Assembly (NCBI GenBank): GCA_035765855.1
Contig: DASTWM010000486.1
Location: 1 to 8,950 of the forward strand
Direction: 5' to 3'
Origin: DASTWM01 sp035765855
Lineage (GTDB): Bacteria > Chloroflexota > Chloroflexia > Chloroflexales > Roseiflexaceae
DNA: 8,950 bases
Shown here piece by piece: positions 1-5,331 of this stretch. Position numbers and translations under genes: made by a program. Position 1 is the first letter of the stretch; each line of letters starts with the position of its first letter. The notes beneath the pieces are model-generated. The model searched no databases and was not told the origin of the DNA. It worked only from the letters and a program-made list of their open reading frames with translations.

Positions 1-139
1 CTTCAAAGTAAAAATTCTGCAAGAGATTGTCGTTGCTCAGGCTCATGAGATACGCGCGATTGAGGTCGACGCGATCGTACAGCAGGCCAGGCAGGAGCTT
101 GACGCGCCCGGGTTGCATGGGATGAAACGTTTGTTGCAT
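1..139 (-). CDS. Glycoside hydrolase family 127 / DUF1680 protein, N-terminal fragment
   Basis: The reading frame starts at ATG 139-137 and stays open for 46 codons to the window edge. The visible protein contains VKLLPGLLYDRVDLNRAYL followed by MSLSNDNLLQNFYFE. This resembles the N-terminal signature of DUF1680/GH127 proteins (pattern V-x-LLPG-x-x-x-D-R-x-x-LNR-x-YL-x-SL-x-x-x-x-LL-x-NF). Characterised GH127 members are beta-L-arabinofuranosidases that release L-arabinose from plant cell-wall glycans and glycoproteins. The catalytic region is outside the window, so activity cannot be judged. The gene begins 12 bp after the stop of the permease gene and is presumably the next gene of the same operon. 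No signal peptide is seen, which fits a cytoplasmic enzyme acting on imported oligosaccharides. The Shine-Dalgarno is weak (GGAT 13-16 nt upstream), so translation may be coupled to the permease. An internal ATG at position 118 (Met8) is an alternative start. The family call is from memory of the N-terminal pattern only. Confidence 0.7.
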   Translation of the reverse strand, partial: MQQTFHPMQPGRVKLLPGLLYDRVDLNRAYLMSLSNDNLLQNFYFE

Positions 140-151
140 AACCGTAAGATT

Positions 152-1057
152 CTATCCTTTCGTACCAGTCATGACGATACCCTGAACGAAATAGCGCTGC
201 GTCAGGAAGAACAACACGATAATCGGCAGAATCATCACCGTTGAGGCCGCCATGAGATAATTCCACTGCGTAGCGTACAGACCCTTGAAGGCCGACAAGC
301 CCAGTGCAATCGTAAAGTTGTCCTGCGACGAAAGATAAATCAGCGGCGGCAGGAAGTCATTCCATGTGTTGATAAAGGTGAAGATCGCCACAACGGCCAG
401 CGCCGGGCCGGCCAGCGGCAGCATGATTTGCGAATAGATTCGTACCTCGCCCGCGCCGTCAATCCGCGCTGCCTCGATCAAATCGGCAGGAATCGTGCGG
501 AAAAACTGGCGCAGCAGAAAGATATTGAAGATGCCGCCGCCAAACCATTGCGGGACGATCAGCGGCAAATAGGTGTCGATCCAGCCCAGGTTCTTGAACA
601 TGATGTATTGCGGGATCATGATCACGGCGTAGGGCAGCATCAATGCGCTGAGCAGCACCATGAAGATTGGGTCGCGCCCGGGAAAGCGCAGGCGCGCGAA
701 GGCGTAGGCGGCGAGCGACGATGTTAGCAGCACGCCGATCATGGTCAGGGCAGTAATAAAAAGCGTATTGACCGTGTACCGCCCGAACGGGAGCGATGTC
801 AGCGCCTGCGGGTAATTCTGCCAGGCAACCGGATCGGGAATCCACTGCGGCGGGTAGACAAAAATCTGGCGCTGCTCCTTGAGCGAGGTGCTTACCAGCC
901 ACAGGAACGGCACGAGCATAATGACCGCGCCAATACACAGCAACGCCCAGACGGCGATGCGCTGCAACTGAAACGCCCGCCGGTCCCGGCCAGCATGCGC
1001 GCCGATCGACAGCGTTCGAGAGGCTGCTGGACCAGCATTATTAATGTCTGTTGACAT
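152..1057 (-). CDS. Carbohydrate ABC transporter permease, MalG-like (CUT1)
   Basis: Inner-membrane subunit of a binding-protein-dependent sugar importer, 301 residues, a normal length for MalG-type permeases. Hydrophobic segments lie at about residues 33-56, 96-120, 129-153, 161-183, 217-238 and 268-289, giving the usual six helices with a short cytoplasmic N-terminus. The EAA loop that docks onto the ATPase is clear at 195-215 (EAARIDGAGEVRIYSQIMLPL-type, with the conserved Gly after Asp), followed by the typical N-T-W-N-D-F. The start ATG 1057-1055 is preceded by GGAGG (1071-1067) at a good spacing of 9 nt. The gene lies 24 bp downstream of the MalF-like permease and 12 bp upstream of the GH127 gene, so it is in the middle of an operon. 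The specific sugar cannot be read from the permease. The transport family is secure. Confidence 0.93.
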   Translation of the reverse strand: MSTDINNAGPAASRTLSIGAHAGRDRRAFQLQRIAVWALLCIGAVIMLVPFLWLVSTSLKEQRQIFVYPPQWIPDPVAWQNYPQALTSLPFGRYTVNTLFITALTMIGVLLTSSLAAYAFARLRFPGRDPIFMVLLSALMLPYAVIMIPQYIMFKNLGWIDTYLPLIVPQWFGGGIFNIFLLRQFFRTIPADLIEAARIDGAGEVRIYSQIMLPLAGPALAVVAIFTFINTWNDFLPPLIYLSSQDNFTIALGLSAFKGLYATQWNYLMAASTVMILPIIVLFFLTQRYFVQGIVMTGTKG

Positions 1058-1081
1058 GCTTACATTCCTCCAGAGCAGCTT

Positions 1082-2011
1082 TTATCGGCCTTCGTCTTCA
1101 TAATAGACCTGGCGACCGAGATAGCGGAAAACGAGCACTGACAGCACCAGTACGATGACAAACAGCACCCATGCCAGCGCCGCTGCGTAGCCCATCTTGA
1201 AGTCGGTAAACGCCCGGCGGTAAATATAGAGCGCGTAGAACAGCGTCGAGTTCTGCGGCCCGCCGTTGGTGATGATGTAGCCCTGCGTGAAGGTCTGGAG
1301 CGCGCCGATCAGTCCCATCAGCAGATTAAAGAACAGCACCGGCGAGATCATGGGAATGGTGACATGGCGGAAGCGATGCCAATAGCTGGCGCCGTCGAGT
1401 TCGGCGGCTTCGTAGAGCTGCTGCGGCACGCCCTGCAACCCGGCGAGGTAGATCAACATCGCGCCGCCGAGTCCCCAGAGACTCATGGTGATCAGCGCCG
1501 GCATGGCCCAATTCGGGTTTTGTAGCCAGAGTATTTTCGGCAGACCGATCGCCCGCAGCCCGGCATTGAGCAACCCGAACTCCGAGTTGAACACCCATGA
1601 CCACAGCATGGCGTTGGCGACGACCGGCACAATGCTCGGGAGGTAGTAGATCGTCCGAAAGAATGAAATCCCGCGCACGTTGGTATTCATGAGCAGCGCC
1701 ACGGCCAGCGCGAGCGCCTGGAACAGCGGCACCGAGACGAGCGTGAAATAGGCGGTGACCTTCAGCGACTGCCAGAAGAGCGGATCCTGAAACATCGACT
1801 GGTAGTTGCTGAGACCGACAAACTCCGGATCGCTCAACAAATCCCATTCCGTCAGGCTCACCCAGGCGGAAAAGAGCATCGGCCCGGCGATCCAAATCAG
1901 AAAGCCGAGCACCGCCGGAGCGATGAATAAGTAGCCATAGATCGCTTCGCGGCGTGCTACGGGAGATTGTAATGTTCGAGACATTCCTCTCGCAGAACGG
2001 GTAGTAACCAT
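1082..2011 (-). CDS. Carbohydrate ABC transporter permease, MalF-like (CUT1)
   Basis: Partner permease of the sugar importer, 309 residues from the chosen start. The N-terminus is followed by membrane segments at about 25-50, 85-108, 123-142, 170-192, 224-247 and 276-297. The motif YLFIAPAVLGFLIW at the start of helix 1 and the EAA loop at 201-221 (EAAELDGASYWHRFRHVTIPM-type) are classical for MalF/UgpA/LacF-type subunits. The frame is open upstream to an ATG at 2146. ATG 2011-2009 is preferred because AAGGAGG lies at 2027-2021 with 9 nt spacing, and because the upstream extension is Cys/Arg-rich and unlike the family. An ATG at 1984 has AGAGGA directly touching it, which is too close. The gene pairs with the MalG-like permease 24 bp downstream and with the binding protein upstream. 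No ATPase gene is present in the visible part of the cluster. Confidence 0.92.
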   Translation of the reverse strand: MVTTRSARGMSRTLQSPVARREAIYGYLFIAPAVLGFLIWIAGPMLFSAWVSLTEWDLLSDPEFVGLSNYQSMFQDPLFWQSLKVTAYFTLVSVPLFQALALAVALLMNTNVRGISFFRTIYYLPSIVPVVANAMLWSWVFNSEFGLLNAGLRAIGLPKILWLQNPNWAMPALITMSLWGLGGAMLIYLAGLQGVPQQLYEAAELDGASYWHRFRHVTIPMISPVLFFNLLMGLIGALQTFTQGYIITNGGPQNSTLFYALYIYRRAFTDFKMGYAAALAWVLFVIVLVLSVLVFRYLGRQVYYEDEGR

Positions 2012-2037
2012 GGAGCAAGACCTCCTTATCGGTTCGC

Positions 2038-2069
2038 CAGCCGCAGTTGCTGTTGCGCATCTGCGGCTG
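2038..2069 (-). other. Hairpin just before the permease ribosome-binding site
   Basis: Perfect 9-bp inverted repeat CAGCCGCAG (2038-2046) / CTGCGGCTG (2061-2069) with a 14-nt loop. It lies in the 141-bp gap between the binding-protein and MalF-like permease genes, ending 11 nt upstream of the permease AAGGAGG. There is no U-run after it in the direction of transcription, so it is not a standard intrinsic terminator. A role in mRNA processing or stability, or in lowering permease output, is plausible by analogy with the malE-malF gap of enterobacteria. Confidence 0.55.
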
Positions 2070-2095
2070 CACAGAACACGGATGGTTGCCACGCA

Positions 2096-2140
2096 CATGA
2101 AAGGGAGCATGGGAAGCGCGGGGCTTCCATCCGCTTCATG
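2096..2140 (-). other. Second intergenic hairpin after the binding-protein gene
   Basis: Interrupted inverted repeat 12 nt past the stop codon of the binding-protein gene. The outer arms are CATGAA (2096-2101) / TTCATG (2135-2140). The inner arms are GGAAGC (2112-2117) / GCTTCC (2123-2128), extended by two A-T pairs across a one-base bulge. No U-run follows on the transcribed strand. It probably protects the 3' end of the binding-protein mRNA or causes partial termination, so that more binding protein than permease is made. This is inference from position. Confidence 0.4.
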
Positions 2141-2152
2141 ACGCATGGTGGC

Positions 2153-3607
2153 TTACGCCAGCTTTTCCGCCGCTTTCTGGAACACGTCGTTGACTTGCTT
2201 GATCACGTCGGGCGTCAGCGCCTCGGCGGCTGTCTTCTGACCGACCCACACCGGATCAAGCGCGGACGTAAGAATCTGGTTGGCTTCGCTCGAACCAGGC
2301 GGAAGGAACGAATACTTGGTGTTCTTGGTGAGGTACTCGGTCGCAATCTGCTTGTAGCCTTCAGGGTGAACACCTTCCGTAATCCAGGTGCTCAGTCCTT
2401 CTTCAGTCAGGAGGCTGGTATGGCTCGGCAGCCACAGGCCCACCTTGCACAGACCGCGCTGGTAGTCGTCAGAAGAAAGGAACGCCAGCAACTTCCATGC
2501 AGCCTCAGGCGACCTGGTGTTCTTATCAATCACATGAAGGTGGGCTGTACCGGCGGTGACAGCCGTTTTCAGCTTGGGAAGCACACCGCAGCCGTATTTG
2601 AAGCCAAGCTTGGCAATATCTTGCAGCGCCCATGAGCCATCCGCCAGGATGCCGAGCTTGCCAGTTGCAAGCATTTGCTGGTTGCTGATGCCGAGCTGCT
2701 GCGTCGTGACGGCCAACGGCGCGACGTGGTGCTTGTTTGCCAGGTCGGCCAGGACTTGAACTGCCTCGACCGCAGCTGGATCACCCATCAGGCACTTGTA
2801 ATCCTTGGTAAAGGTCTCGCCGCCGTTGGAGTACACCAGCGCGTCACGCACGATGCCGGTATTGCCCCAACTGACGCCCCATTGCTGCACGTTGTTCGCG
2901 TCGAAGCCGGCTTCATCAGGATGCTTGCCGTTCGCGTCCAGCGTCAGCTTCCGCCCGGCATCCAGAAACTGGTCCCATGTCCACGCCTTGGCGGGATCGC
3001 TCGGCGGCGGCTCAACCCCGGCCTTCTCCAGCAGATCGGCGTTGTAGTAGAGGTGCGTCACGACCCAGCACGAGCCGATGCCATGCCACTTGCCGTTAAT
3101 CGTGGCCCGGTCGGTTTCTTGCGGCTCAAGGAAATAGTCAGGCTTGCTCAGATTTGAATCCTGCTTCACCTGCTCGGTAACGTCAAGCAGCACATCGCGC
3201 GCCACGTAGTCAAGCATGTTGTTGGCCCAGAAGACATCCGGCGGCGTTCCACCAGCCAGGGCGGTCTTCAGTTTGGTTTCATAATCTTCCGGCGTGTGCA
3301 GCCAGTTGACCTTCACATCAGGGTTTTTGCTCTGAAAAAGCTGGAGGCCCTTGTCGACATTCTCCTTTTCGAGCGGCGACCCCCAGCCCATCATGCTGAT
3401 TGTGGCGGTTGCGCCAGTGCTTTGTCCGGGGGCGGATGCATTGGTGGAGCCGGTGCTATCCGGCGCTTGCGGGGCAGAGCTTTGCCCGCATGCGGCCAGC
3501 ACGCTGAGTCCTGCTGCGCCAAACCCGATGCTGGCAGCGCGTTTGAGGAAGGTACGGCGGCTTAGTTGGATGCGACGTGAATGATCCCGGATGTCGTCGG
3601 TTGACAT
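2153..3607 (-). CDS. Extracellular sugar-binding lipoprotein of ABC importer (Tat signal)
   Basis: Solute-binding protein, 484 residues from the chosen start, that captures the sugar outside the membrane and delivers it to the two permeases encoded just downstream. The N-terminus carries a textbook Tat signal with SRRTFLK at residues 16-22, a hydrophobic stretch (IGFGAAGLSVLAA) and a lipobox LAAC with Cys40 as the lipidated residue. A Ser/Thr/Ala/Gly/Pro-rich tether of about 30 residues follows. The mature part has features of extracellular solute-binding family 1 (MalE/UgpB type): an early ISMMGWGSP strand, PPDVFWANNM, the W-T-W-D-Q-F-x-x-AGRKLT segment, and GKLGILADGSWAL. The start ATG 3607-3605 has AAGGAG at 7 nt spacing. 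The frame is open for 48 more codons upstream, but that extension would bury the Tat signal and is rejected. An operator-like palindrome lies about 150 nt upstream of the start. Confidence 0.93.
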   Translation of the reverse strand: MSTDDIRDHSRRIQLSRRTFLKRAASIGFGAAGLSVLAACGQSSAPQAPDSTGSTNASAPGQSTGATATISMMGWGSPLEKENVDKGLQLFQSKNPDVKVNWLHTPEDYETKLKTALAGGTPPDVFWANNMLDYVARDVLLDVTEQVKQDSNLSKPDYFLEPQETDRATINGKWHGIGSCWVVTHLYYNADLLEKAGVEPPPSDPAKAWTWDQFLDAGRKLTLDANGKHPDEAGFDANNVQQWGVSWGNTGIVRDALVYSNGGETFTKDYKCLMGDPAAVEAVQVLADLANKHHVAPLAVTTQQLGISNQQMLATGKLGILADGSWALQDIAKLGFKYGCGVLPKLKTAVTAGTAHLHVIDKNTRSPEAAWKLLAFLSSDDYQRGLCKVGLWLPSHTSLLTEEGLSTWITEGVHPEGYKQIATEYLTKNTKYSFLPPGSSEANQILTSALDPVWVGQKTAAEALTPDVIKQVNDVFQKAAEKLA

Positions 3608-3729
3608 GCGATTTCTCCTTTGACGAAATCTACTACCGCGAATGATTCGGTAAACCTGGGGTCTCGTGTTTGCGCGTCCTGGAATAAGCATCCTGAAGTT
3701 CCATCGAGCGAACTGTAGCTGTCTCACAT

Positions 3730-3738
3730 CCTCCTTTC
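3730..3738 (-). promoter_or_regulatory. Orphan strong Shine-Dalgarno (GAAAGGAGG) in the 5' leader
   Basis: On the minus strand the leader of the binding-protein mRNA contains GAAAGGAGG 18 nt downstream of the operator. It is more than 120 nt before the real start codon, which has its own AAGGAG. The only codon nearby is an abutting ATG followed directly by TGA, too close to be used. The nine bases equal the core of the STAB-SD element known from Bacillus cry3A leaders, where 30S binding stabilises the mRNA. A stabilising role here is inference; a chance match remains possible. Confidence 0.4.
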
Positions 3739-3756
3739 GTGTCACCGGCAAACTTG

Positions 3757-3772
3757 TTCTAACCGATTAGAA
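3757..3772. promoter_or_regulatory. LacI-family operator upstream of the sugar-binding-protein gene
   Basis: TTCTAACCGATTAGAA matches its own reverse complement at 14 of 16 positions and has a central CG step, the form expected for a LacI/PurR/CcpA-type dimer site. The 16 bases GTTCTAACCGATTAGA (3756-3771) recur identically at 4895-4910 before the repressor gene itself. The site lies in the 204-bp gap between the repressor stop codon and the binding-protein start. No convincing -35/-10 pair was found for the operon promoter here; CACAAT (3779-3774), touching the operator, is the best -10 candidate. Confidence 0.75.
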
Positions 3773-3811
3773 TTGTGCCAGAGTAATAGGAGCCGAACGT
3801 CGTGTTTTGTC

Positions 3812-4852
3812 TCAGGCCGTTCCGCGCCGGACAAGCTCAACCGGAAGCAGTTCGATTCGGTTCATCGCTGTGCTGTCCTCAGCCTGGATCATCTCAAGCA
3901 ACAGATCGGCGGCATGCTGCCCGAGATCGACCAGCGGGATGCGCATGGTTGTGAGCGGCGGATTCGCATTGCGCCCCGCGGGAATATCATCGAAGCCAAT
4001 CACGGCCATGTCGTCCGGCACGCGTATGTTGTGCATATGCAGCGTCTCAATCGCCTTGAGCGCCAGATCGTCGCTCGCCACGACCATGGCCGTCGGCGGC
4101 GCGTGCAATCCGAGCATGTGCATGACTGCCGCATGGGCGGCTTCAGGATTCCAGTCATTCCCGTAGATCAGCGCGTCGTCAATCGGTAGCCCATGATCGG
4201 TGAGCGCCGCGCGATAGCCCGCCAGCCGCGCCCGCGCTGTCACATAGCGCCGGTCGCCACACAGATGCCCGATCCGCCGGTGGCCTCGGCTGATCAAATA
4301 GCTGGTCGCGTCATAAGAGCCGCGCCGATCATCGTAGATGACAGCCGAAAAACCAAAGCGCACCGCGCCCGCCTGCTCAATGCACACACATGGGAGCCGC
4401 GTTGCGGCAATCCGTTCGAGCAGCGCATCTGTTTCAGGCGTCTCATCCACCAGACGAATAACCAATCCATCGAGGCGGCTGCTGTTCAGCAAACGTTCGA
4501 GCGAACCGACATCCTCACCAACATCCATGGGATACACGAGGACATAATGCTCGCGCGCCTTCAATTCCGCCGTCAGCCCGGTCAATACCTGGGCGTTGTA
4601 GGATGACAAGAACACATCCATGGAGCTATAGTCATTGACGATATAGCCGATTGTGTTGGTGCGCCGCGAACGCAGCCCGCGCGCCACGGCATTCGGGTGG
4701 TAGCCCAGATCGCTGATAGCTTTCAACACCCGCTCGCGCACGTCATGCGACGTTGGCCGCGGCCCATTGTTCACCACATAGGAGACAACCGCTGTCGATA
4801 CGCCAGCCGCGCGCGCAACATCCTGATGGGTGACACGCTTCTTTGGTGCCAT
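3812..4852 (-). CDS. LacI-family transcriptional repressor
   Basis: A 346-residue DNA-binding sugar sensor. The N-terminal helix-turn-helix is typical: VTHQDVARAAGVSTAVVSYVVNN at about residues 7-29. The hinge helix PNAVARGLRSRRT (53-65) contains the Leu (Leu60) that in this family wedges into the central CG of the operator. The rest is a periplasmic-binding-protein-like sensor domain with NTIGYIV, GHRRIGHLCGDRRYVTARARLAGYRAAL, ASDDLALKAIE and the closing VIGFDDIPAGRNANPPLTTMR, all regular GalR/LacI features. The start ATG 4852 is followed at once by MAPKKRVTHQDVA, and the stop is TGA 3814-3812. No clear Shine-Dalgarno precedes it. Its own promoter overlaps one operator copy, so it should be autoregulated. 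It lies directly upstream of the sugar-uptake genes on the same strand and is the natural regulator of that operon. The effector is probably the imported sugar or a derivative, not identifiable from sequence. Confidence 0.95.
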   Translation of the reverse strand: MAPKKRVTHQDVARAAGVSTAVVSYVVNNGPRPTSHDVRERVLKAISDLGYHPNAVARGLRSRRTNTIGYIVNDYSSMDVFLSSYNAQVLTGLTAELKAREHYVLVYPMDVGEDVGSLERLLNSSRLDGLVIRLVDETPETDALLERIAATRLPCVCIEQAGAVRFGFSAVIYDDRRGSYDATSYLISRGHRRIGHLCGDRRYVTARARLAGYRAALTDHGLPIDDALIYGNDWNPEAAHAAVMHMLGLHAPPTAMVVASDDLALKAIETLHMHNIRVPDDMAVIGFDDIPAGRNANPPLTTMRIPLVDLGQHAADLLLEMIQAEDSTAMNRIELLPVELVRRGTA

Positions 4853-4895
4853 ACATGATATCTAATGTGTGCGATAGAGTAAGAGAAGGGAGTAG

Positions 4896-4911
4896 TTCTA
4901 ACCGATTAGAT
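4896..4911. promoter_or_regulatory. LacI-family operator at the repressor promoter
   Basis: TTCTAACCGATTAGAT is the second copy of the operator seen at 3757-3772, identical over the shared 16 bases GTTCTAACCGATTAGA. It directly abuts and slightly overlaps the predicted -10 of the leftward promoter, so it covers the transcription start. Occupancy by the repressor would block its own transcription. This copy has one more mismatch in the outer half-site than the upstream-of-binding-protein copy, which may make it weaker. Confidence 0.75.
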
Positions 4912-4938
4912 GTTACTACATTTTAACTATAAGATCAA
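4910..4938 (-). promoter_or_regulatory. Predicted promoter of the repressor gene
   Basis: On the minus strand, -35 TTGATC (4938-4933) is followed by a 17-bp spacer and -10 TAACAT (4915-4910), each matching the sigma-70 consensus at 4 of 6 positions. The surrounding sequence is notably AT-rich compared with the genes. The start point would fall inside the adjoining operator, leaving a leader of roughly 50 nt. Prediction by eye only. Confidence 0.5.
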
Positions 4939-4999
4939 GTCCTGATTTTCTACTGGTCTTCCGCATCATGCCCGCCGATGTTCTCCATCATGCGACTGA

Positions 5000-5028
5000 T
5001 TGACGACCTTTTCCAACTGTGCTACGCT
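5000..5028 (+). promoter_or_regulatory. Predicted promoter of the leader peptide/exporter unit
   Basis: -35 TTGACG (5000-5005, 5 of 6 consensus), a 17-bp spacer, and -10 TACGCT (5023-5028) preceded by TG one base upstream (TGCTACGCT), i.e. an extended -10. Transcription would begin near 5035, giving a 5' leader of almost 300 nt before the exporter start codon. The promoter is divergent from the repressor promoter, with about 60 bp between the two -35 boxes. Prediction by eye. Confidence 0.5.
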
Positions 5029-5064
5029 TCATATCAATCAGCAATTGTCGTGGGAGGTACACCA

Positions 5065-5148
5065 ATGACAGCCACACCATCAACACAAGTAAGCGCTGCA
5101 TCACGCTACGAGGTGCGCCTGTTTTTCTACCAAACCTGTCAGGTTTAG
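5065..5148 (+). CDS. 27-codon leader peptide ORF with strong ribosome-binding site
   Basis: ATG 5065-5067 is preceded by GGGAGG (5052-5057) with 7 nt spacing, the best ribosome-binding site on the plus strand of this window. The peptide has 27 residues: a Ser/Thr/Ala-rich polar start and a C-terminal part RYEVRLFFYQTCQV, ending at TAG 5146-5148. It lies between a predicted promoter and an attenuator-like RNA, and 183 bp upstream of a heterodimeric ABC exporter. The last codons overlap a small hairpin (AAACCT 5132-5137 / AGGTTT 5141-5146). The codons at 5112-5122 can pair with the first attenuator segment. I interpret it as a leader peptide whose translation controls read-through, as bmrB does for bmrCD; this is inference. 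An exported signalling or ribosomally made peptide is possible, but no modification enzyme is visible. No homologue was recognised. Confidence 0.55.
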   Translation: MTATPSTQVSAASRYEVRLFFYQTCQV

Positions 5149-5162
5149 AAACTATTATTCTC

Positions 5163-5239
5163 GCCACAGGCACGCCAGGCTCGTAGCTGCAACACGTTAC
5201 GGCAAGGTACGCTTGTGGTCTTTCTTGAAAGGCCGCAGC
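5163..5239 (+). promoter_or_regulatory. Attenuator leader: alternative pairing segments 1, 2 and 3
   Basis: Segment 1 GCCACAGGC (5163-5171) can pair with segment 2 GCTTGTGGT (5211-5219) over 9 bp with two G-U pairs. Segment 2, via TGTGGTCTTT (5214-5223), can instead pair with segment 3 AAAGGCCGCA (5228-5237) over a CTTG loop, 10-11 bp. Segment 3 is also the left arm of the terminator at 5228-5254. The 1:2 and 2:3 pairings exclude each other, as do 2:3 and 3:4, which is the defining layout of a transcription attenuator. A minor inner stem CGTAGC (5182-5187) / GTTACG (5196-5201) sits in the 1:2 loop. Pairings were found by eye, with no energy calculation. Confidence 0.6.
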
Positions 5240-5260
5240 ACTGCTGTGGTCTTTTTGTTT
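5228..5260 (+). terminator. Intrinsic terminator (segments 3:4) before the ABC exporter genes
   Basis: Left arm AAAGGCCGCAGC (5228-5239), loop ACT, right arm GCTGTGGTCTTT (5243-5254): 12 pairs including two G-U. The U-rich tail CTTTTTGTTT (5251-5260) follows. This is a well-formed rho-independent terminator pointing at the exporter genes, whose start codon is 72 bp downstream. The sequence TGTGGTCTTT occurs both here (5245-5254) and as segment 2 (5214-5223), so the left arm has two equal partners. The only gene upstream on this strand is the 27-codon ORF. Confidence 0.65.
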
Positions 5261-5317
5261 CACTGCAAAGGACGCGAAGGTATAGTTGTTCTCTGCGCCC
5301 TTCGCACCTTTGCGGTG
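5261..5317 (+). repeat. Imperfect inverted repeat directly before the exporter start
   Basis: CACTGCAAAGGACGCGAAGG (5261-5280) and CCTTCGCACCTTTGCGGTG (5299-5317) are complementary except for one mismatch, one unpaired base and a neighbouring non-standard pair, around an 18-nt loop. The right arm contains most of GGTGAG (5314-5319), the only purine-rich candidate for the exporter ribosome-binding site other than AGGTG at 5325-5328. It may be another copy of the short palindromic repeats that also entered the exporter genes, and it could mask translation initiation. Function unknown. Confidence 0.55.
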
Positions 5318-5331
5318 AGTTATAGGTGTAT

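Noticed and set aside
3..266. Minus-strand 87-codon frame across the permease end and GH127 start
   Set aside because: Overlaps the permease C-terminus and is out of frame with the GH127-like peptide, which explains the region better.
428..727. Plus-strand open frame of 99 codons opposite the MalG-like permease
   Set aside because: It is antisense to a well-supported permease, has no ribosome-binding site and shows a composition typical of a GC-rich shadow frame.
2012..2146. In-frame 45-residue upstream extension of the MalF-like permease
   Set aside because: Sequence unlike the family, and AAGGAGG points to ATG 2011. The extension also covers the intergenic hairpins.
2138..3157. Plus-strand open frames of about 160 codons opposite the sugar-binding protein
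   Set aside because: They are mirror frames of a gene with clear signal peptide and family motifs; no start signals or recognisable domains.
3608..3751. In-frame 48-residue upstream extension of the sugar-binding protein
   Set aside because: It would place the Tat/lipobox signal internally; ATG 3607 has its own good Shine-Dalgarno.
3770..3785. TGGCAC on the minus strand ahead of the sugar operon as a sigma-54 promoter
   Set aside because: No GC-type -12 element at the required spacing.
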